DNA from: Chromatiaceae bacterium
GTDB lineage: Bacteria > Pseudomonadota > Gammaproteobacteria > Chromatiales > Chromatiaceae
Direction: 5' to 3'
DNA length: 64,000 nucleotides
Assembly (NCBI GenBank): GCA_019356535.1
Contig: CP037918.1
Span: 868,001 to 932,000 of the forward strand
This document shows, piece by piece, positions 24,071 to 33,448 of the stretch (the stretch's first letter is position 1; every line of letters starts with the position of its first letter). Under the pieces are notes generated by a model. It was not told where the DNA came from and ran no database searches. It was given only the letters and a program-made list of their open reading frames with translations. The position numbers and the translations under genes are program-made.

Positions 24071-27000
24071 ATGGCCAGAAAACCCAAGCAGAAAAAGCAG
24101 ATCGAAGCCCTTGTCCACGACGAAGCGACACGCAGGAACATCCCCACCGCCGAGTACCAATCGGTGGTGCCCGAAGAGGTGGAGGCGCCGAAAGCCGTGC
24201 ATTACCCGCGCGGAGGCAACGGGCTGGAAGAGGAGAAGACCACCTGCAACCGTGATCTGGACCCGCAACTGGTCTGGCGCGGCAAGGACGAGCAGGACTG
24301 GTCCGATCTGGTCGTCCACGCCCCGCCGCTCTACATCCAGGAGAAGGTGCATCCCAAGGCGCTCATCGATGACCTGCGGCGGCAGACAGAAGCCAATGAG
24401 CAGGCCGACGATCCGCAGGCCGATCTGTTTGCTGATTTCAACGGTATTCCGGATGAGGCTGCCAAGACCGAGTTCTACCAGCACGAGGCCAACTGGACCA
24501 ACCGCATGATTCTGGGCGACAGCCTGGCGGTGATGGCCAGCCTCGCCGAACGCGAGGGGCTGCGCGGCAAGGTGCAGTGTATCTATTTCGATCCGCCCTA
24601 CGGCATCAAATTCAATTCCAACTTCCAGTGGTCCACCACCAGCCGCGATGTGAAAGACGGCAAGGCCGAACACATCACCCGCGAGCCGGAGCAGGTCAAG
24701 GCCTTCCGCGACACCTGGCGGGACGGCATCCATTCTTATCTGACCTACCTGCGCGACCGGCTGACGGTGTGCCGGGATCTGCTCACTGACTCAGGTTCGA
24801 TCTTTGTGCAGATTGGGGAAGAGAATGTGCATCGGGTAAGGGCGTTGATGGATGAGGTTTTTGGTGCCGAAAATTTTGTTCGACTTATAACTTTCGTCAA
24901 AACAACTGGGCAAACAGATAATCTCCTGGCTTCTGTGTCAGATTACATCTTATGGTTCTCAAAAGAACGAACAAAGGTGAAATTTCGCCAGCCTTTGAAA
25001 TTAAAGATGCTCCAAGGCGAGGGAGGTAGCGCATATAATAATGCAAGAGGTATCGGGGGGAGTGTTAGGCCTCTAAAAATTGAAGAGCAAAATGGGGCGC
25101 AACTTCCATGCGGCGAGCGCGTTTACCGCATTGATAACCTGACAAGCCAAAGTCCTGGTACTCGCTATGTTGTAAATTTTCAGGGGAGAGCTTTCTTTCC
25201 CAAAGGATATTGGAAAACCCAAGAATCATCTATGCATCGGTTACTTAAAGCCGATCGTGTGCAAGATACATCAATAAACCTCTACTATGTCAGGTATTTT
25301 GATGATTATTTGGCATTTCCAATGTCAGATAATTGGAGTGACACCGGTATCGCGGGCTTCGCTTCCGACAAGCGTTATGTTGTGGAAACCTCGCCAAAGG
25401 TTATTGAGCGCTGCATCCACATGACCACCGACCCCGGCGACCTCGTCCTCGACCCGACCTGCGGCTCCGGTACGACCGCTTATGTCGCTGAGCAATGGGG
25501 CCGCCGCTGGATCACCATCGACACTTCCCGTGTTGCCCTGGCCCTGGCCCGCGCCCGCATCATGGGTGCCCGCTATCCCTACTATCTGCTGGCCGACAGC
25601 CCGGAGGGGCAGCAGAAGGAGGCGGAGATCTCCCGCACCGCGCCGTCCAGCCAGCCGACTCACGGTGACATCCGTCACGGTTTCGTCTATCAGCGCGTGC
25701 CCCACATCACCCTGAAGTCCATCGCCAACAACGCCGAGATCGATGTGATCTGGGAGCGCTTCGAGCAGCAGCTCGAACCCCTGCGTGAGCAGCTCACCGA
25801 GGCCATCGCCGCCATCGCCCCCGACTGGCTGGCCAACTTCCGTGCCACGCAGAACTACGATGTGGAGCTGCCCGATGTGATCCAGGACTGGGAAGTCCCC
25901 CGCGAGCCCGGCTTTCCCTGGCCGGAAAAGGCCGCCAAGGCGCTGGAAAAATGCCATGCCGCCGATACCGAAAGGAAAAAACTCACCCAGCTCAAGACCA
26001 TCAACCAGGCGCTGGGCCGAGACCTCACCCTCGACGACCTGCCGGACAAGCCCTTCGATCTTTGGGATGACGAACAGGCCATCGAGCTGCACCGCCAGTT
26101 CTGGGAGCTGCGCATCGAGCGCCAGAAGGAGATCGATGCCTCCATCGCCGCCAAGGCCGATTTCGAATACCTCTACGACAAGCCCTACGAGGACAACAGC
26201 CGTGTGCGCGTGGCTGGCCCCTTCACTGTGGAGAGCCTCTCGCCCCATCGCGTGCTGGCGGTGGACGAGAACGACGAGCTGATCGATAGCGTCCAGGAAG
26301 GCCGCGGCGCCTACGGCGAAGAGGTCGGGTTCGTGGAGATGATCCTCGACAACCTGCGTACCGCCGGCGTGCAGCAGGCCCACAAGGAAGACAAGATCGA
26401 TTTCATCTCCCTCACCCCCTGGCCCGGCGATCTGATCTGTGCCGAGGGCCGCTATGAGGACAGCGAAGGGGATAAGCGCGCCGCCATCTTCATCGGTCCT
26501 GAATTCGGCACCGTCTCCCGCCCCGACCTGGTGGCCGCCGCCCGCGAGGCGGGTGATGCCGGTTTCGATGTGCTCATCGCCTGCGCCTTCAACTACGACG
26601 CACACTCATCGGACTTCGAAAAGCTTGGTCGCATCCCGGTACTCAAGGCGCGCATGAACGCGGACCTGCACATGGCCGGTGACCTGGCCAATACCGGCAA
26701 GGGCAACCTCTTCGTCATCTTCGGCGAGCCGGATATCGACATTCTGGAAACAGACGACAGCCGCATCCAGGTCAAGGTCAACGGCGTGGACGTCTTTCAC
26801 CCCCAGACCGGCGAAGTCCGCTCCGACGGCCCCGAAGGCATCGCCTGCTGGTTCATCGACACCGACTACAACGAAGAGAGCTTCTTCGTCCGCCATGCCT
26901 ACTTCCTCGGCGCCAACGACCCCTACAAGGCCCTCAAGACCACCCTCAAGGCCGAAATCGACGAAGAAGCTTGGGCCAGCCTCAACAGCGATACCTCACG

Positions 27001-27088
27001 GCCATTCCCGAAACCCTCATCCGGGCGCATTGCCGTGAAGGTCATCAACCACCTGGGGGATGAGGTGATGAAGGTGTTCAGAGTATGA
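24071..27088 (+). CDS. site-specific DNA methyltransferase (type III Mod-like, beta class)
   Basis: A 1005-residue methyltransferase. Motif IV DPPY (in YFDPPYGIKFNSN, ~173) precedes the SAM-binding motif I DPTCGSGTT (~461), the order of beta-class N6-adenine/N4-cytosine enzymes. The region between them should hold the target recognition domain. Within 24835-25390 base composition falls sharply to AT-rich and codon use changes, while the flanks are GC-rich, suggesting that the recognition segment was replaced by recombination. The ~500 residues after motif I are an extension present in Mod subunits paired with large Res subunits. It probably protects host DNA against the nuclease at 20005. Confidence 0.85.
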   Translation: MARKPKQKKQIEALVHDEATRRNIPTAEYQSVVPEEVEAPKAVHYPRGGNGLEEEKTTCNRDLDPQLVWRGKDEQDWSDLVVHAPPLYIQEKVHPKALIDDLRRQTEANEQADDPQADLFADFNGIPDEAAKTEFYQHEANWTNRMILGDSLAVMASLAEREGLRGKVQCIYFDPPYGIKFNSNFQWSTTSRDVKDGKAEHITREPEQVKAFRDTWRDGIHSYLTYLRDRLTVCRDLLTDSGSIFVQIGEENVHRVRALMDEVFGAENFVRLITFVKTTGQTDNLLASVSDYILWFSKERTKVKFRQPLKLKMLQGEGGSAYNNARGIGGSVRPLKIEEQNGAQLPCGERVYRIDNLTSQSPGTRYVVNFQGRAFFPKGYWKTQESSMHRLLKADRVQDTSINLYYVRYFDDYLAFPMSDNWSDTGIAGFASDKRYVVETSPKVIERCIHMTTDPGDLVLDPTCGSGTTAYVAEQWGRRWITIDTSRVALALARARIMGARYPYYLLADSPEGQQKEAEISRTAPSSQPTHGDIRHGFVYQRVPHITLKSIANNAEIDVIWERFEQQLEPLREQLTEAIAAIAPDWLANFRATQNYDVELPDVIQDWEVPREPGFPWPEKAAKALEKCHAADTERKKLTQLKTINQALGRDLTLDDLPDKPFDLWDDEQAIELHRQFWELRIERQKEIDASIAAKADFEYLYDKPYEDNSRVRVAGPFTVESLSPHRVLAVDENDELIDSVQEGRGAYGEEVGFVEMILDNLRTAGVQQAHKEDKIDFISLTPWPGDLICAEGRYEDSEGDKRAAIFIGPEFGTVSRPDLVAAAREAGDAGFDVLIACAFNYDAHSSDFEKLGRIPVLKARMNADLHMAGDLANTGKGNLFVIFGEPDIDILETDDSRIQVKVNGVDVFHPQTGEVRSDGPEGIACWFIDTDYNEESFFVRHAYFLGANDPYKALKTTLKAEIDEEAWASLNSDTSRPFPKPSSGRIAVKVINHLGDEVMKVFRV

Positions 27089-27349
27089 GGGGCATTCGGA
27101 GAGGGAACGGTATCCCGAGATCAAGCCGGTCTATGTCAAGAAAGTGGTCAGCTTGTTGCGTCAGTACGAGACGGAACTGATCGCATATCTGAGGGAAAAA
27201 GAAGATGATTGATCCTCGTGCCTATCTGGCCCTACTGGCGGGACTTTCTGAGTATGCACTGCCTGCGCATGAACCTGCCAAAGCGGGTTCTGCCGGTGCA
27301 GTTTGCCAGCAACCATGATGGACGGCTTCACGAGACGGGATAGCATTTC
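27072..27349 (+). other. gap between mod and helicase with possible coding remnants
   Basis: Codons 27072-27212 are open and read like protein (EIKPVYVKKVVSLLRQYETE... ending at TGA 27212) but have no good start codon. An overlapping ATG frame at 27205-27318 would encode 37 residues of no known family. These may be the tail of a deleted gene of the island. I see no clear promoter or terminator. Confidence 0.25.
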
Positions 27350-29422
27350 GTGAATTTCCTCATCGCCGACACCTTCACCGACAGCCTCGCCAGGCTCAGC
27401 GGTGATGAACAGAAGGCCGTCAAGACCACGGTCTTCGATCTGCAAATGAACCCGGCCAATCCCGGGCTCAGCTTTCACAAGCTGGATCGCGCCCGCGACA
27501 AGCATTTCTGGTCGGTGCGGGTGAGCCGGGATATCCGCATCATCGTCCACAAGACGGAATCCAGCCTGCTGTTGTGCTATGTCGATCACCACGACAAGGC
27601 CTATCAATGGGCGGAGCGGCGCAAGCTGGAGACGCATCCGAAGACCGGTGCCGCACAGATCGTGGAGATTCGCGAGACGGTGCGGGAGATCGAGATTCCG
27701 CTCTATGCGCCCACGGTGCAAGCAGCGCCCGAGAAGCCACCCTTGTTTGCCGGTGTGGCCGAAGAGACCTTGCTTGGCTACGGCGTTCCGGCCGAATGGC
27801 TGGACGATGTGCGCCGGGCCGATGAGGACAGTTTGCTGGAGTTGGCCGATCACCTGCCGGGTGAGGCGGCAGAGGCGCTGCTCGAACTGGCGACCGGGGG
27901 GCAGCCACAGGTCAGTGTCCCCGTGGCGCGATCGGTCGACCCCTTCGAACACCCGGATGCGCAGCGGCGTTTCCGCATCATGGCCAATGCCGACGAGCTG
28001 GCCCTGGCGCTCGATTATCCGTGGGAGAAGTGGACGATCTTCCTGCATCCGACGCAGCGAGAACTGGTGGAAAGGCACTACAAGGGGCCGGCACGTGTTG
28101 CGGGTTCCGCGGGAACGGGCAAGACCATCGTCGCCTTGCACCGGGCGGTGCATCTTGCGAAGACAAACCCCGATGCACGCATCTTGCTCACGACCTTTTC
28201 TGAAACACTGGCCAGTGCCTTGCGTATCAAGTTGCGGCGGTTGATCGGCAATGCGCCCCGTATCGGTGAGCGGCTGGAGGTTCATGCCATCGATGCCATC
28301 GGTGTCCGGCTGTACGAAGCGCACTTCGGGGCGGTAAGGATGGCGACGCCGGAGCAGATACAGTCGCTGATTGCTGAAGCAGCCACCCGGGTGGACGGGC
28401 TGAAGTTCAACGAGCGTTTCTTGTGGGGCGAGTGGCACGATGTCGTCGATGCCTGGCAGTTGCAGGATTGGGAGGCGTATCGGGACATCAAGCGGCTGGG
28501 GCGCAAGACCCGCTTGTCCGAGCAGCAGCGTGCCCTGTTGTGGGCCGTGTTCGAGCAGGTAAGACAGGGCTTGCGTGATGAGGGCCTGGTGACGCAGGCG
28601 GCGCTGTTCAGCCGTCTTGCCGAAAAACTGGGTGAGCGCGGGACGCCTCCCTTCGAGTTTGCCGTGGTGGACGAGGCGCAGGACATCGGTGTTGCGCAGC
28701 TGCGGTTTCTGGCCGCTCTGGCCGGGGGGCGTCCGGATGGTCTCTTCTTTGCAGGCGACCAGGGACAGCGGATCTTTCAGGCCCCCTTCTCCTGGAAATC
28801 ACTGGGTGTCGATATCCGCGGACGCTCCCGAACCTTGCGCATCAATTACCGGACCAGCCACCAGATCCGCATGCAGGCCGATCGCCTGTTGGGTCCGCAG
28901 GTGTCCGATGTGGATGGCAATGTCGAGGATCGGCGCGGCACCCTGTCGGTCTTCAATGGGCCGAGCCCCCATATCGTGGTTCTGGAGAGCGTCGAAGAGG
29001 AGATCGGCGAAGTGGTGACCTGGCTCTCTGCCTTGTCGAAGGAGGGGTTCCTTCCTCACGAGATCGGTATCTTCGTGCGTTCGTCGGCGCAATTCGAGCG
29101 CGCTCGCGAGGTCGCTCGACAATCGGGCCTGCCTTTCGTCGTGCTGGATGAAAGGATAACGCTCACCAACGGCAAGATGTCCATCAGCACCATGCATTTG
29201 GCGAAAGGCCTGGAGTTCCGGGCGGTCGCTGTGATGGCCTGCGATGATGAAGTGATCCCTTCGCAGGACAGGATAGAGCTCGTCGCCGATGAGGCCGATC
29301 TGGAGGAGGTTTACGCAACGGAGCGTCACCTGCTGTACGTCGCCTGCACCCGGGCGAGAGACCGCCTGTTGGTGACGGGCGTTGATCCGGCATCCGAGTT
29401 TCTTGAAGATTTGCAGGGATGA
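27350..29422 (+). CDS. RelE/ParE-like domain fused to UvrD-type SF1 helicase
   Basis: A 690-residue fusion. Residues 1-~95 resemble a RelE/ParE-type toxin fold (FHKLDRARDKHFWSVRVSRD then IRIIVHK and VDHHDKAYQWAERRKLE). The rest is an SF1 helicase: Walker A GSAGTGKT (252-259), DEAQD (441-445), GDQGQRIF, INYRTSHQIR, STMHLAKGLEF and VACTRARDRLL. This resembles the COG3972-type superfamily I helicases. The start is GTG 27350; the RelE-like domain begins at its second residue. Its place after mod suggests membership of the restriction island. Whether the toxin-like domain is an active RNase, an RNA-binding module or a regulator is not decidable from sequence. Confidence 0.8.
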   Translation: MNFLIADTFTDSLARLSGDEQKAVKTTVFDLQMNPANPGLSFHKLDRARDKHFWSVRVSRDIRIIVHKTESSLLLCYVDHHDKAYQWAERRKLETHPKTGAAQIVEIRETVREIEIPLYAPTVQAAPEKPPLFAGVAEETLLGYGVPAEWLDDVRRADEDSLLELADHLPGEAAEALLELATGGQPQVSVPVARSVDPFEHPDAQRRFRIMANADELALALDYPWEKWTIFLHPTQRELVERHYKGPARVAGSAGTGKTIVALHRAVHLAKTNPDARILLTTFSETLASALRIKLRRLIGNAPRIGERLEVHAIDAIGVRLYEAHFGAVRMATPEQIQSLIAEAATRVDGLKFNERFLWGEWHDVVDAWQLQDWEAYRDIKRLGRKTRLSEQQRALLWAVFEQVRQGLRDEGLVTQAALFSRLAEKLGERGTPPFEFAVVDEAQDIGVAQLRFLAALAGGRPDGLFFAGDQGQRIFQAPFSWKSLGVDIRGRSRTLRINYRTSHQIRMQADRLLGPQVSDVDGNVEDRRGTLSVFNGPSPHIVVLESVEEEIGEVVTWLSALSKEGFLPHEIGIFVRSSAQFERAREVARQSGLPFVVLDERITLTNGKMSISTMHLAKGLEFRAVAVMACDDEVIPSQDRIELVADEADLEEVYATERHLLYVACTRARDRLLVTGVDPASEFLEDLQG

Positions 29423-29456
29423 GCCCGGGCAGTTCCTCGTGGCGCAACACCACCGT

Positions 29457-29483
29457 CCCCTGCTCCTGCTGGAGGAGCAGGGG
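29457..29483. terminator. GC-rich hairpin between convergent genes
   Basis: CCCCTGCTCCT and AGGAGCAGGGG form an 11-bp stem with a 5-base loop in the gap between the helicase gene and the convergent CBS gene. No T-run follows on either strand, so terminator function is plausible but unproven. Confidence 0.45.
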
Positions 29484-29518
29484 CGAGGGGGAGGGGAACG
29501 CCGGTCGCCCGGGGCCGT

Positions 29519-29977
29519 TCAGAGCCGGCGCTTGGCGTATTCGCGGTAGATGGCCTTGTGCACGTCGCCGAGGCTGAGCATGCCGACCAGGCGTTCGCCC
29601 TCGGCCACCGGGATGCGGCGGAAGCGACGGCCGACCATGCGCGCGGCGGCCTTCAGGATCTCCATGTCCGGCGACACGCTGATCACGCCCGGGGTCATCA
29701 GGTCGGCCACCTTCTTGGTGGTCATGTCGGCGTACTTGTTGAGCGCGCTCTCCAGATCCATGGTGGCGGTGCCGCTCTCGGTCATCACCTCTTCGACGGT
29801 GGGGAACAGCGAGTCGAGCACATCCTTTTCGGCGATGATGCCGACCAGCCGGTTGTCCTCTTCGACCACCGGGATGCCGCTGACGCGGAACAGGCACATG
29901 GTGGTGACCACCTCTGCGAGCGGGGTATCGGGGCCCACGGTCTTGAGCGAGGTGGACATGACATCTTTGACCAGCAT
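29519..29977 (-). CDS. CBS-domain protein
   Basis: A 152-residue cytosolic protein made of two CBS modules: LVKDVMSTSLKTVGPDTPL with ...FRVSGIPVVEEDNRLVG, and DLMTPGVISVSPDMEIL with ...RRIPVAEGERLVG. CBS pairs usually bind adenine nucleotides. Stand-alone forms are regulators with no assigned target in most Proteobacteria. The ATG at 29977 has a strong AAGGAGATG site. It marks the return to the core genome after the restriction island. Confidence 0.85.
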   Translation of the reverse strand: MLVKDVMSTSLKTVGPDTPLAEVVTTMCLFRVSGIPVVEEDNRLVGIIAEKDVLDSLFPTVEEVMTESGTATMDLESALNKYADMTTKKVADLMTPGVISVSPDMEILKAAARMVGRRFRRIPVAEGERLVGMLSLGDVHKAIYREYAKRRL

Positions 29978-30181
29978 GGTACATCTCCTTTTGTGGTATG
30001 AGCGCGGCCGGTTCCTTCTGCTGGGATGGCTCGGCGCATGGGGGGCGAATGCATTATATGGCAGGGTTTCAGGCGGATTGAAAGTGCCGGGTCCGGACGA
30101 TGGCCGATGTCGCCTTGCCGTCTGTCGCTATTCGGCAATTCCATTACAATGCGCGCATCGTTCTGCATGCTAGGACTGGTG

Positions 30182-30709
30182 ATGCCTCTCAAGCGTTTGT
30201 CGATTGCTGCCTTGGGCCTGTTGCTGGGCGCCTGCGGCTCGCCTTACCGCCTGGATGCGCCACCGGCCCCGGTGGAATCGGTCGGCGGCGGGTCGCCGGC
30301 GGATACCGGTGCGGCTGCGGCCGGTGGCGGCCTCGAGGTCCGACCCTATCGACCGCCGACGCAGGTGGTGCGCGTGCGCCCGAGCGCCTCGCCGGCGGTG
30401 CGCAAGCTGTTGCGCAAGGCCGCAGCACAACGGCGTGCTGGCGACTATGCCGCCGCCCAGGCCAGCATCGAGCGGGCGCTGCGCATCGAGCCGCGCAACC
30501 CGCGTCTGTGGAACCGTCTGGCGCATCTGTATGCCGACCAGGGCCAGTACGCTCGGGTCGAGTCCTTTGCCGCCAAATCCAATGCCCTGGCCGGCGGCGA
30601 TCCCATCTTGCAGGCCGACAACTGGCAGTTGATCGCCACCGCGCGCGAGACGCTGGGCGACCGGCGCGGGGCCGAACAGGCGCGCCGCAGGGCCCGCATC
30701 ATTCAATGA
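30182..30709 (+). CDS. TPR-containing lipoprotein
   Basis: A 175-residue lipoprotein: MPLKRLSIAALGLLLGAC contains an LGAC lipobox. A Pro/Ala/Gly-rich linker leads to ~95 residues of TPR-like helices (AAAQRRAGDYAAAQASIERA, RLWNRLAHLYADQGQY). A promoter with TACAAT at 30145-30150 and a weak -35 lies 32 bases before the ATG. It heads a close run of four genes ending with yoaA. Small TPR lipoproteins often work as scaffolds in envelope complexes; no partner is identified here. Confidence 0.75.
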   Translation: MPLKRLSIAALGLLLGACGSPYRLDAPPAPVESVGGGSPADTGAAAAGGGLEVRPYRPPTQVVRVRPSASPAVRKLLRKAAAQRRAGDYAAAQASIERALRIEPRNPRLWNRLAHLYADQGQYARVESFAAKSNALAGGDPILQADNWQLIATARETLGDRRGAEQARRRARIIQ

Positions 30710-30723
30710 CCGAGGAGGGCCCC

Positions 30724-31011
30724 ATGGCCGAGATCCAGTTATCCAACGAACTCTTTCAGGACATCATGCAGGCGGTGGACCGGCAGCATCCCGGGGCCGA
30801 CAACGGCCTGGTGCTGCAATACCTGGCCGCCGTAACCGGCTACCTGCTGGGCAGCGAGCGCAACCTGCCGGCGGAAGAGAAGGAGACCTATTTCCAGCAG
30901 CTGTGCGAATTTGCCGAGCGCGTGTACCGCGATGTGCAGGCCCAACAGCAGCAGCCCCCGCGCCCGCCGGCGGGCGAGGCCTTCGGTTACTGGGAACCGC
31001 CGCAGAAGTGA
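30724..31011 (+). CDS. small conserved hypothetical protein
   Basis: A 95-residue, mostly helical, soluble protein (AEIQLSNELFQDIMQAVDRQ; FQQLCEFAERVYRDVQ) with a Gln/Pro-rich C-terminal tail. I do not recognise a family. The ATG at 30724 follows GAGGAGGGCCC. It lies 14 bases after the lipoprotein gene and 7 bases before the next, so an operon is likely. Codon use matches the neighbours. Confidence 0.6.
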   Translation: MAEIQLSNELFQDIMQAVDRQHPGADNGLVLQYLAAVTGYLLGSERNLPAEEKETYFQQLCEFAERVYRDVQAQQQQPPRPPAGEAFGYWEPPQK

Positions 31012-31018
31012 TCCGGCC

Positions 31019-31504
31019 GTGCCCACGCCCTATGCCCCGGACAAGCTGATCGCCCAGGCGCGTTCCCTGGCTGCCGAGTATCGCCGCGCCCTGGGCAAGC
31101 CGCTGCCTGGGGTGAGCAGCGAGATCGCCGAGCACGATGCCATCCGCCTGCTAGGGCTCGAACCGCGGCCGGCAGGCGAGGCCGGCGGCTGGGATGCGCG
31201 TGATCCGCGCACTGGCGAACGCTTCCAGATCAAGTCGCGCCTGATCGCCGACGACAGCCGCGGCGGCGAGCGCATCGGCCAGCTCAAGCTCAACCAGTCG
31301 TGGGACGCAGTGCTGCTGGTGCTCATGGACGAGGACTACCAGCCGCAGGAGATCTGGTGCGCCCGCCGCGACGACCTGCTCGAATACATCGACAGTGGCA
31401 GCGCACGGGCCCGGCGCGGCGCCATGTCGGTGGCGCGTTTCCGCATCCTCGGCGAGCTGGTATGGGACGCGGTCGGTGGGCGTGCGGAAGACGGCGAAGA
31501 CTGA
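31019..31504 (+). CDS. hypothetical protein, DUF6998-like
   Basis: A 161-residue protein that starts at GTG 31019, just after the upstream stop. The central part (GWDARDPRTGERFQIKSRL, then LKLNQSWDAVLLVLMDEDY and EIWCARRDDLLEYI) looks like a restriction-endonuclease-like fold of the DUF6998 type: a Gln-x-Lys strand followed by a hydrophobic strand and a DD pair. This resemblance is from memory and tentative. It is packed directly against yoaA, suggesting a DNA repair or DNA-binding context. Confidence 0.55.
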   Translation: MPTPYAPDKLIAQARSLAAEYRRALGKPLPGVSSEIAEHDAIRLLGLEPRPAGEAGGWDARDPRTGERFQIKSRLIADDSRGGERIGQLKLNQSWDAVLLVLMDEDYQPQEIWCARRDDLLEYIDSGSARARRGAMSVARFRILGELVWDAVGGRAEDGED

Positions 31505-31505
31505 G

Positions 31506-33425
31506 GTGTTGTCCGATATCGAGGATGTGCTGGGGGCAGATGGCCTGCTCTCGCGTGCCATAGAAGGCTTTGCGCATCGTCCGCAACAACTGGCCATGGC
31601 CGAGGCGGTGGCCGCGGCGATCGAAGAGGGTGAGCACCTGATCGCCGAGGCTGGCACCGGTACCGGCAAGACCTACGCCTACCTGGTGCCGGCCCTGCTG
31701 TCGGGTCGCAAGGTGGTGATCTCCACCGGCACCCGCAACCTGCAGGACCAGCTCTTTCTGCGTGACCTGCCGCGCCTGCGCGAGGTGATGGCCAGCCCGG
31801 CGAAAGTGGCCCTGCTCAAGGGGCGCGCCAACTACCTGTGCCTGCACCGCCTGGAGCTGACGCTGCAGGATGTGCGCGGCTACCCGAAAGAGCAGATGCG
31901 TTGGCTGCTCAAGGTGCGTGACTGGTCGCTGCACACCGAGCGTGGCGACATCGGCGAGATCCGCGATGTGCCCGAGGACGCCCCCATCTGGCCACTGGTC
32001 ACCTCGACCGCCGACAATTGCCTGGGGCAGGAGTGCCCGTCGTGGAGCAAGTGTCACCTGGTCGAGGCACGGAGGCAGGCCCAGGAGGCCGACCTGGTGG
32101 TCATCAACCACCACCTGCTGTGCGCCGATTTCGCCATTCGCGACACCGGCTTCGCTGAGCTGCTGCCCACGGCCGACGTGTTCGTCATCGACGAGGCGCA
32201 CCAGCTGCCCGAGGTGGCGAGCAACTTCTTCGGCGAGACCCTGAGCACCCGTCAGGTCACCGAACTGGTGACCGACACCCGCGCCGAGTACCACCGCGAG
32301 GCCGGCGACCTGCCGAAGATCCTCGACCAGCTCGACCGCCTCGACAAGGCGGCGAAGGACCTGCGCCTGGCCTTCGAGGGGCGGCCGGGACGAGGCGCCT
32401 GGGCTGAGATCGAGGACGACGCCAGGATCGGCACGGCCCTCGACACCCTGGCGCGCGAGCTGGAGACCCTGCATGGCCTGCTCGAGAGCATCGAAGGGCG
32501 TGGCAAGGGGCTGGATGCCTGCCTCGCGCGCTGTGCCTCGCAGCAACAGACCCTGGCCGACCTGCGCGAGCCCGAGGCGCCCGAGGAGGTGGTGCGCTGG
32601 TTCGAGGTGTTCGATCGCAGTCTGCGGCTCAACAGCACGCCCATCGACATCGCCGAGGTGTTCAGCGGGCAGATGCGCCAGAGCCCGGCCACCTGGATCT
32701 TCACCTCGGCCACCCTGGCGGTGGGTGACAGCTTCGCGCACTTCCAGCACCAGCTTGGCCTGTTCAAAGCACGCACCGCACGCTGGGACAGTCCCTTCGA
32801 CTTTCAGCAACAGGCCTTGTGGTACGTGCCGCGTGGCCTGCCGCCGCCCAGCGACCGCGGCTATGTGCAGGCGGTGATGAATGAGGCGCTGCCCTTGATT
32901 CGCGCCGCGCGCGGCCGCGCCTTCCTGCTGTTCACCAGCTATCGCGCGCTCAACGAGGCGGCCGACTGGCTGGAAGAGCAGGAACTGGACTACCCACTGC
33001 TGGTGCAGGGCGATCAGCCCAAGGCCGAGCTGTTGCGTCGTTTCGTCGAGCACGGCAATGCGGTGTTGCTGGGCACCGCCAGCTTCTGGGAAGGCGTGGA
33101 TGTGCGCGGCGATGCCCTCTCTCTGGTGATCATCGACAAGCTGCCCTTCGCCTCGCCGGGCGACCCGGTGCTGCAGGCCCGGCTGGACGCCATCCGCGCG
33201 CGTGGTGGCAACCCCTTCATGCACTACCAGGTGCCGCAAGCCGCCATCGCCCTCAAACAGGGCGCCGGTCGCCTGATCCGCGATGCCAGCGACCGCGGTG
33301 TGCTGGTGGTCTGCGACCCGCGGATGCTGAAGAAATCCTACGGCCATACCTTCCTGGCGGCCATGCCCGACTTCGCCCGCACCCGCGACCCCGAGACCGC
33401 ACGCGCCTTCCTCGAGGAGCTGTAG
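31506..33425 (+). CDS. yoaA: ATP-dependent DNA helicase YoaA (DinG/XPD family)
   Basis: An XPD-like 5'-3' helicase with an iron-sulfur cluster; in E. coli, YoaA works with the HolC subunit of DNA polymerase III in repair. Walker A is GTGTGKT (K55), with cluster cysteines C172, C177 and C183 (CLGQECPSWSKC) plus one near 112. The DEAH box is in VIDEAHQLPEVAS, and late motifs include ASFWEGVDVRGDALSLVIID and QGAGRLIRD. The match to E. coli YoaA is strong along the whole length. The GTG at 31506 gives 639 aa, close to the E. coli length; GTG 31479 is an alternative. The related genome order yoaA-tsaB is interrupted here by the cassette array. Confidence 0.9.
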   Translation: MLSDIEDVLGADGLLSRAIEGFAHRPQQLAMAEAVAAAIEEGEHLIAEAGTGTGKTYAYLVPALLSGRKVVISTGTRNLQDQLFLRDLPRLREVMASPAKVALLKGRANYLCLHRLELTLQDVRGYPKEQMRWLLKVRDWSLHTERGDIGEIRDVPEDAPIWPLVTSTADNCLGQECPSWSKCHLVEARRQAQEADLVVINHHLLCADFAIRDTGFAELLPTADVFVIDEAHQLPEVASNFFGETLSTRQVTELVTDTRAEYHREAGDLPKILDQLDRLDKAAKDLRLAFEGRPGRGAWAEIEDDARIGTALDTLARELETLHGLLESIEGRGKGLDACLARCASQQQTLADLREPEAPEEVVRWFEVFDRSLRLNSTPIDIAEVFSGQMRQSPATWIFTSATLAVGDSFAHFQHQLGLFKARTARWDSPFDFQQQALWYVPRGLPPPSDRGYVQAVMNEALPLIRAARGRAFLLFTSYRALNEAADWLEEQELDYPLLVQGDQPKAELLRRFVEHGNAVLLGTASFWEGVDVRGDALSLVIIDKLPFASPGDPVLQARLDAIRARGGNPFMHYQVPQAAIALKQGAGRLIRDASDRGVLVVCDPRMLKKSYGHTFLAAMPDFARTRDPETARAFLEEL

Positions 33426-33448
33426 CCTGGAGCAGGCTCGATCATGAG

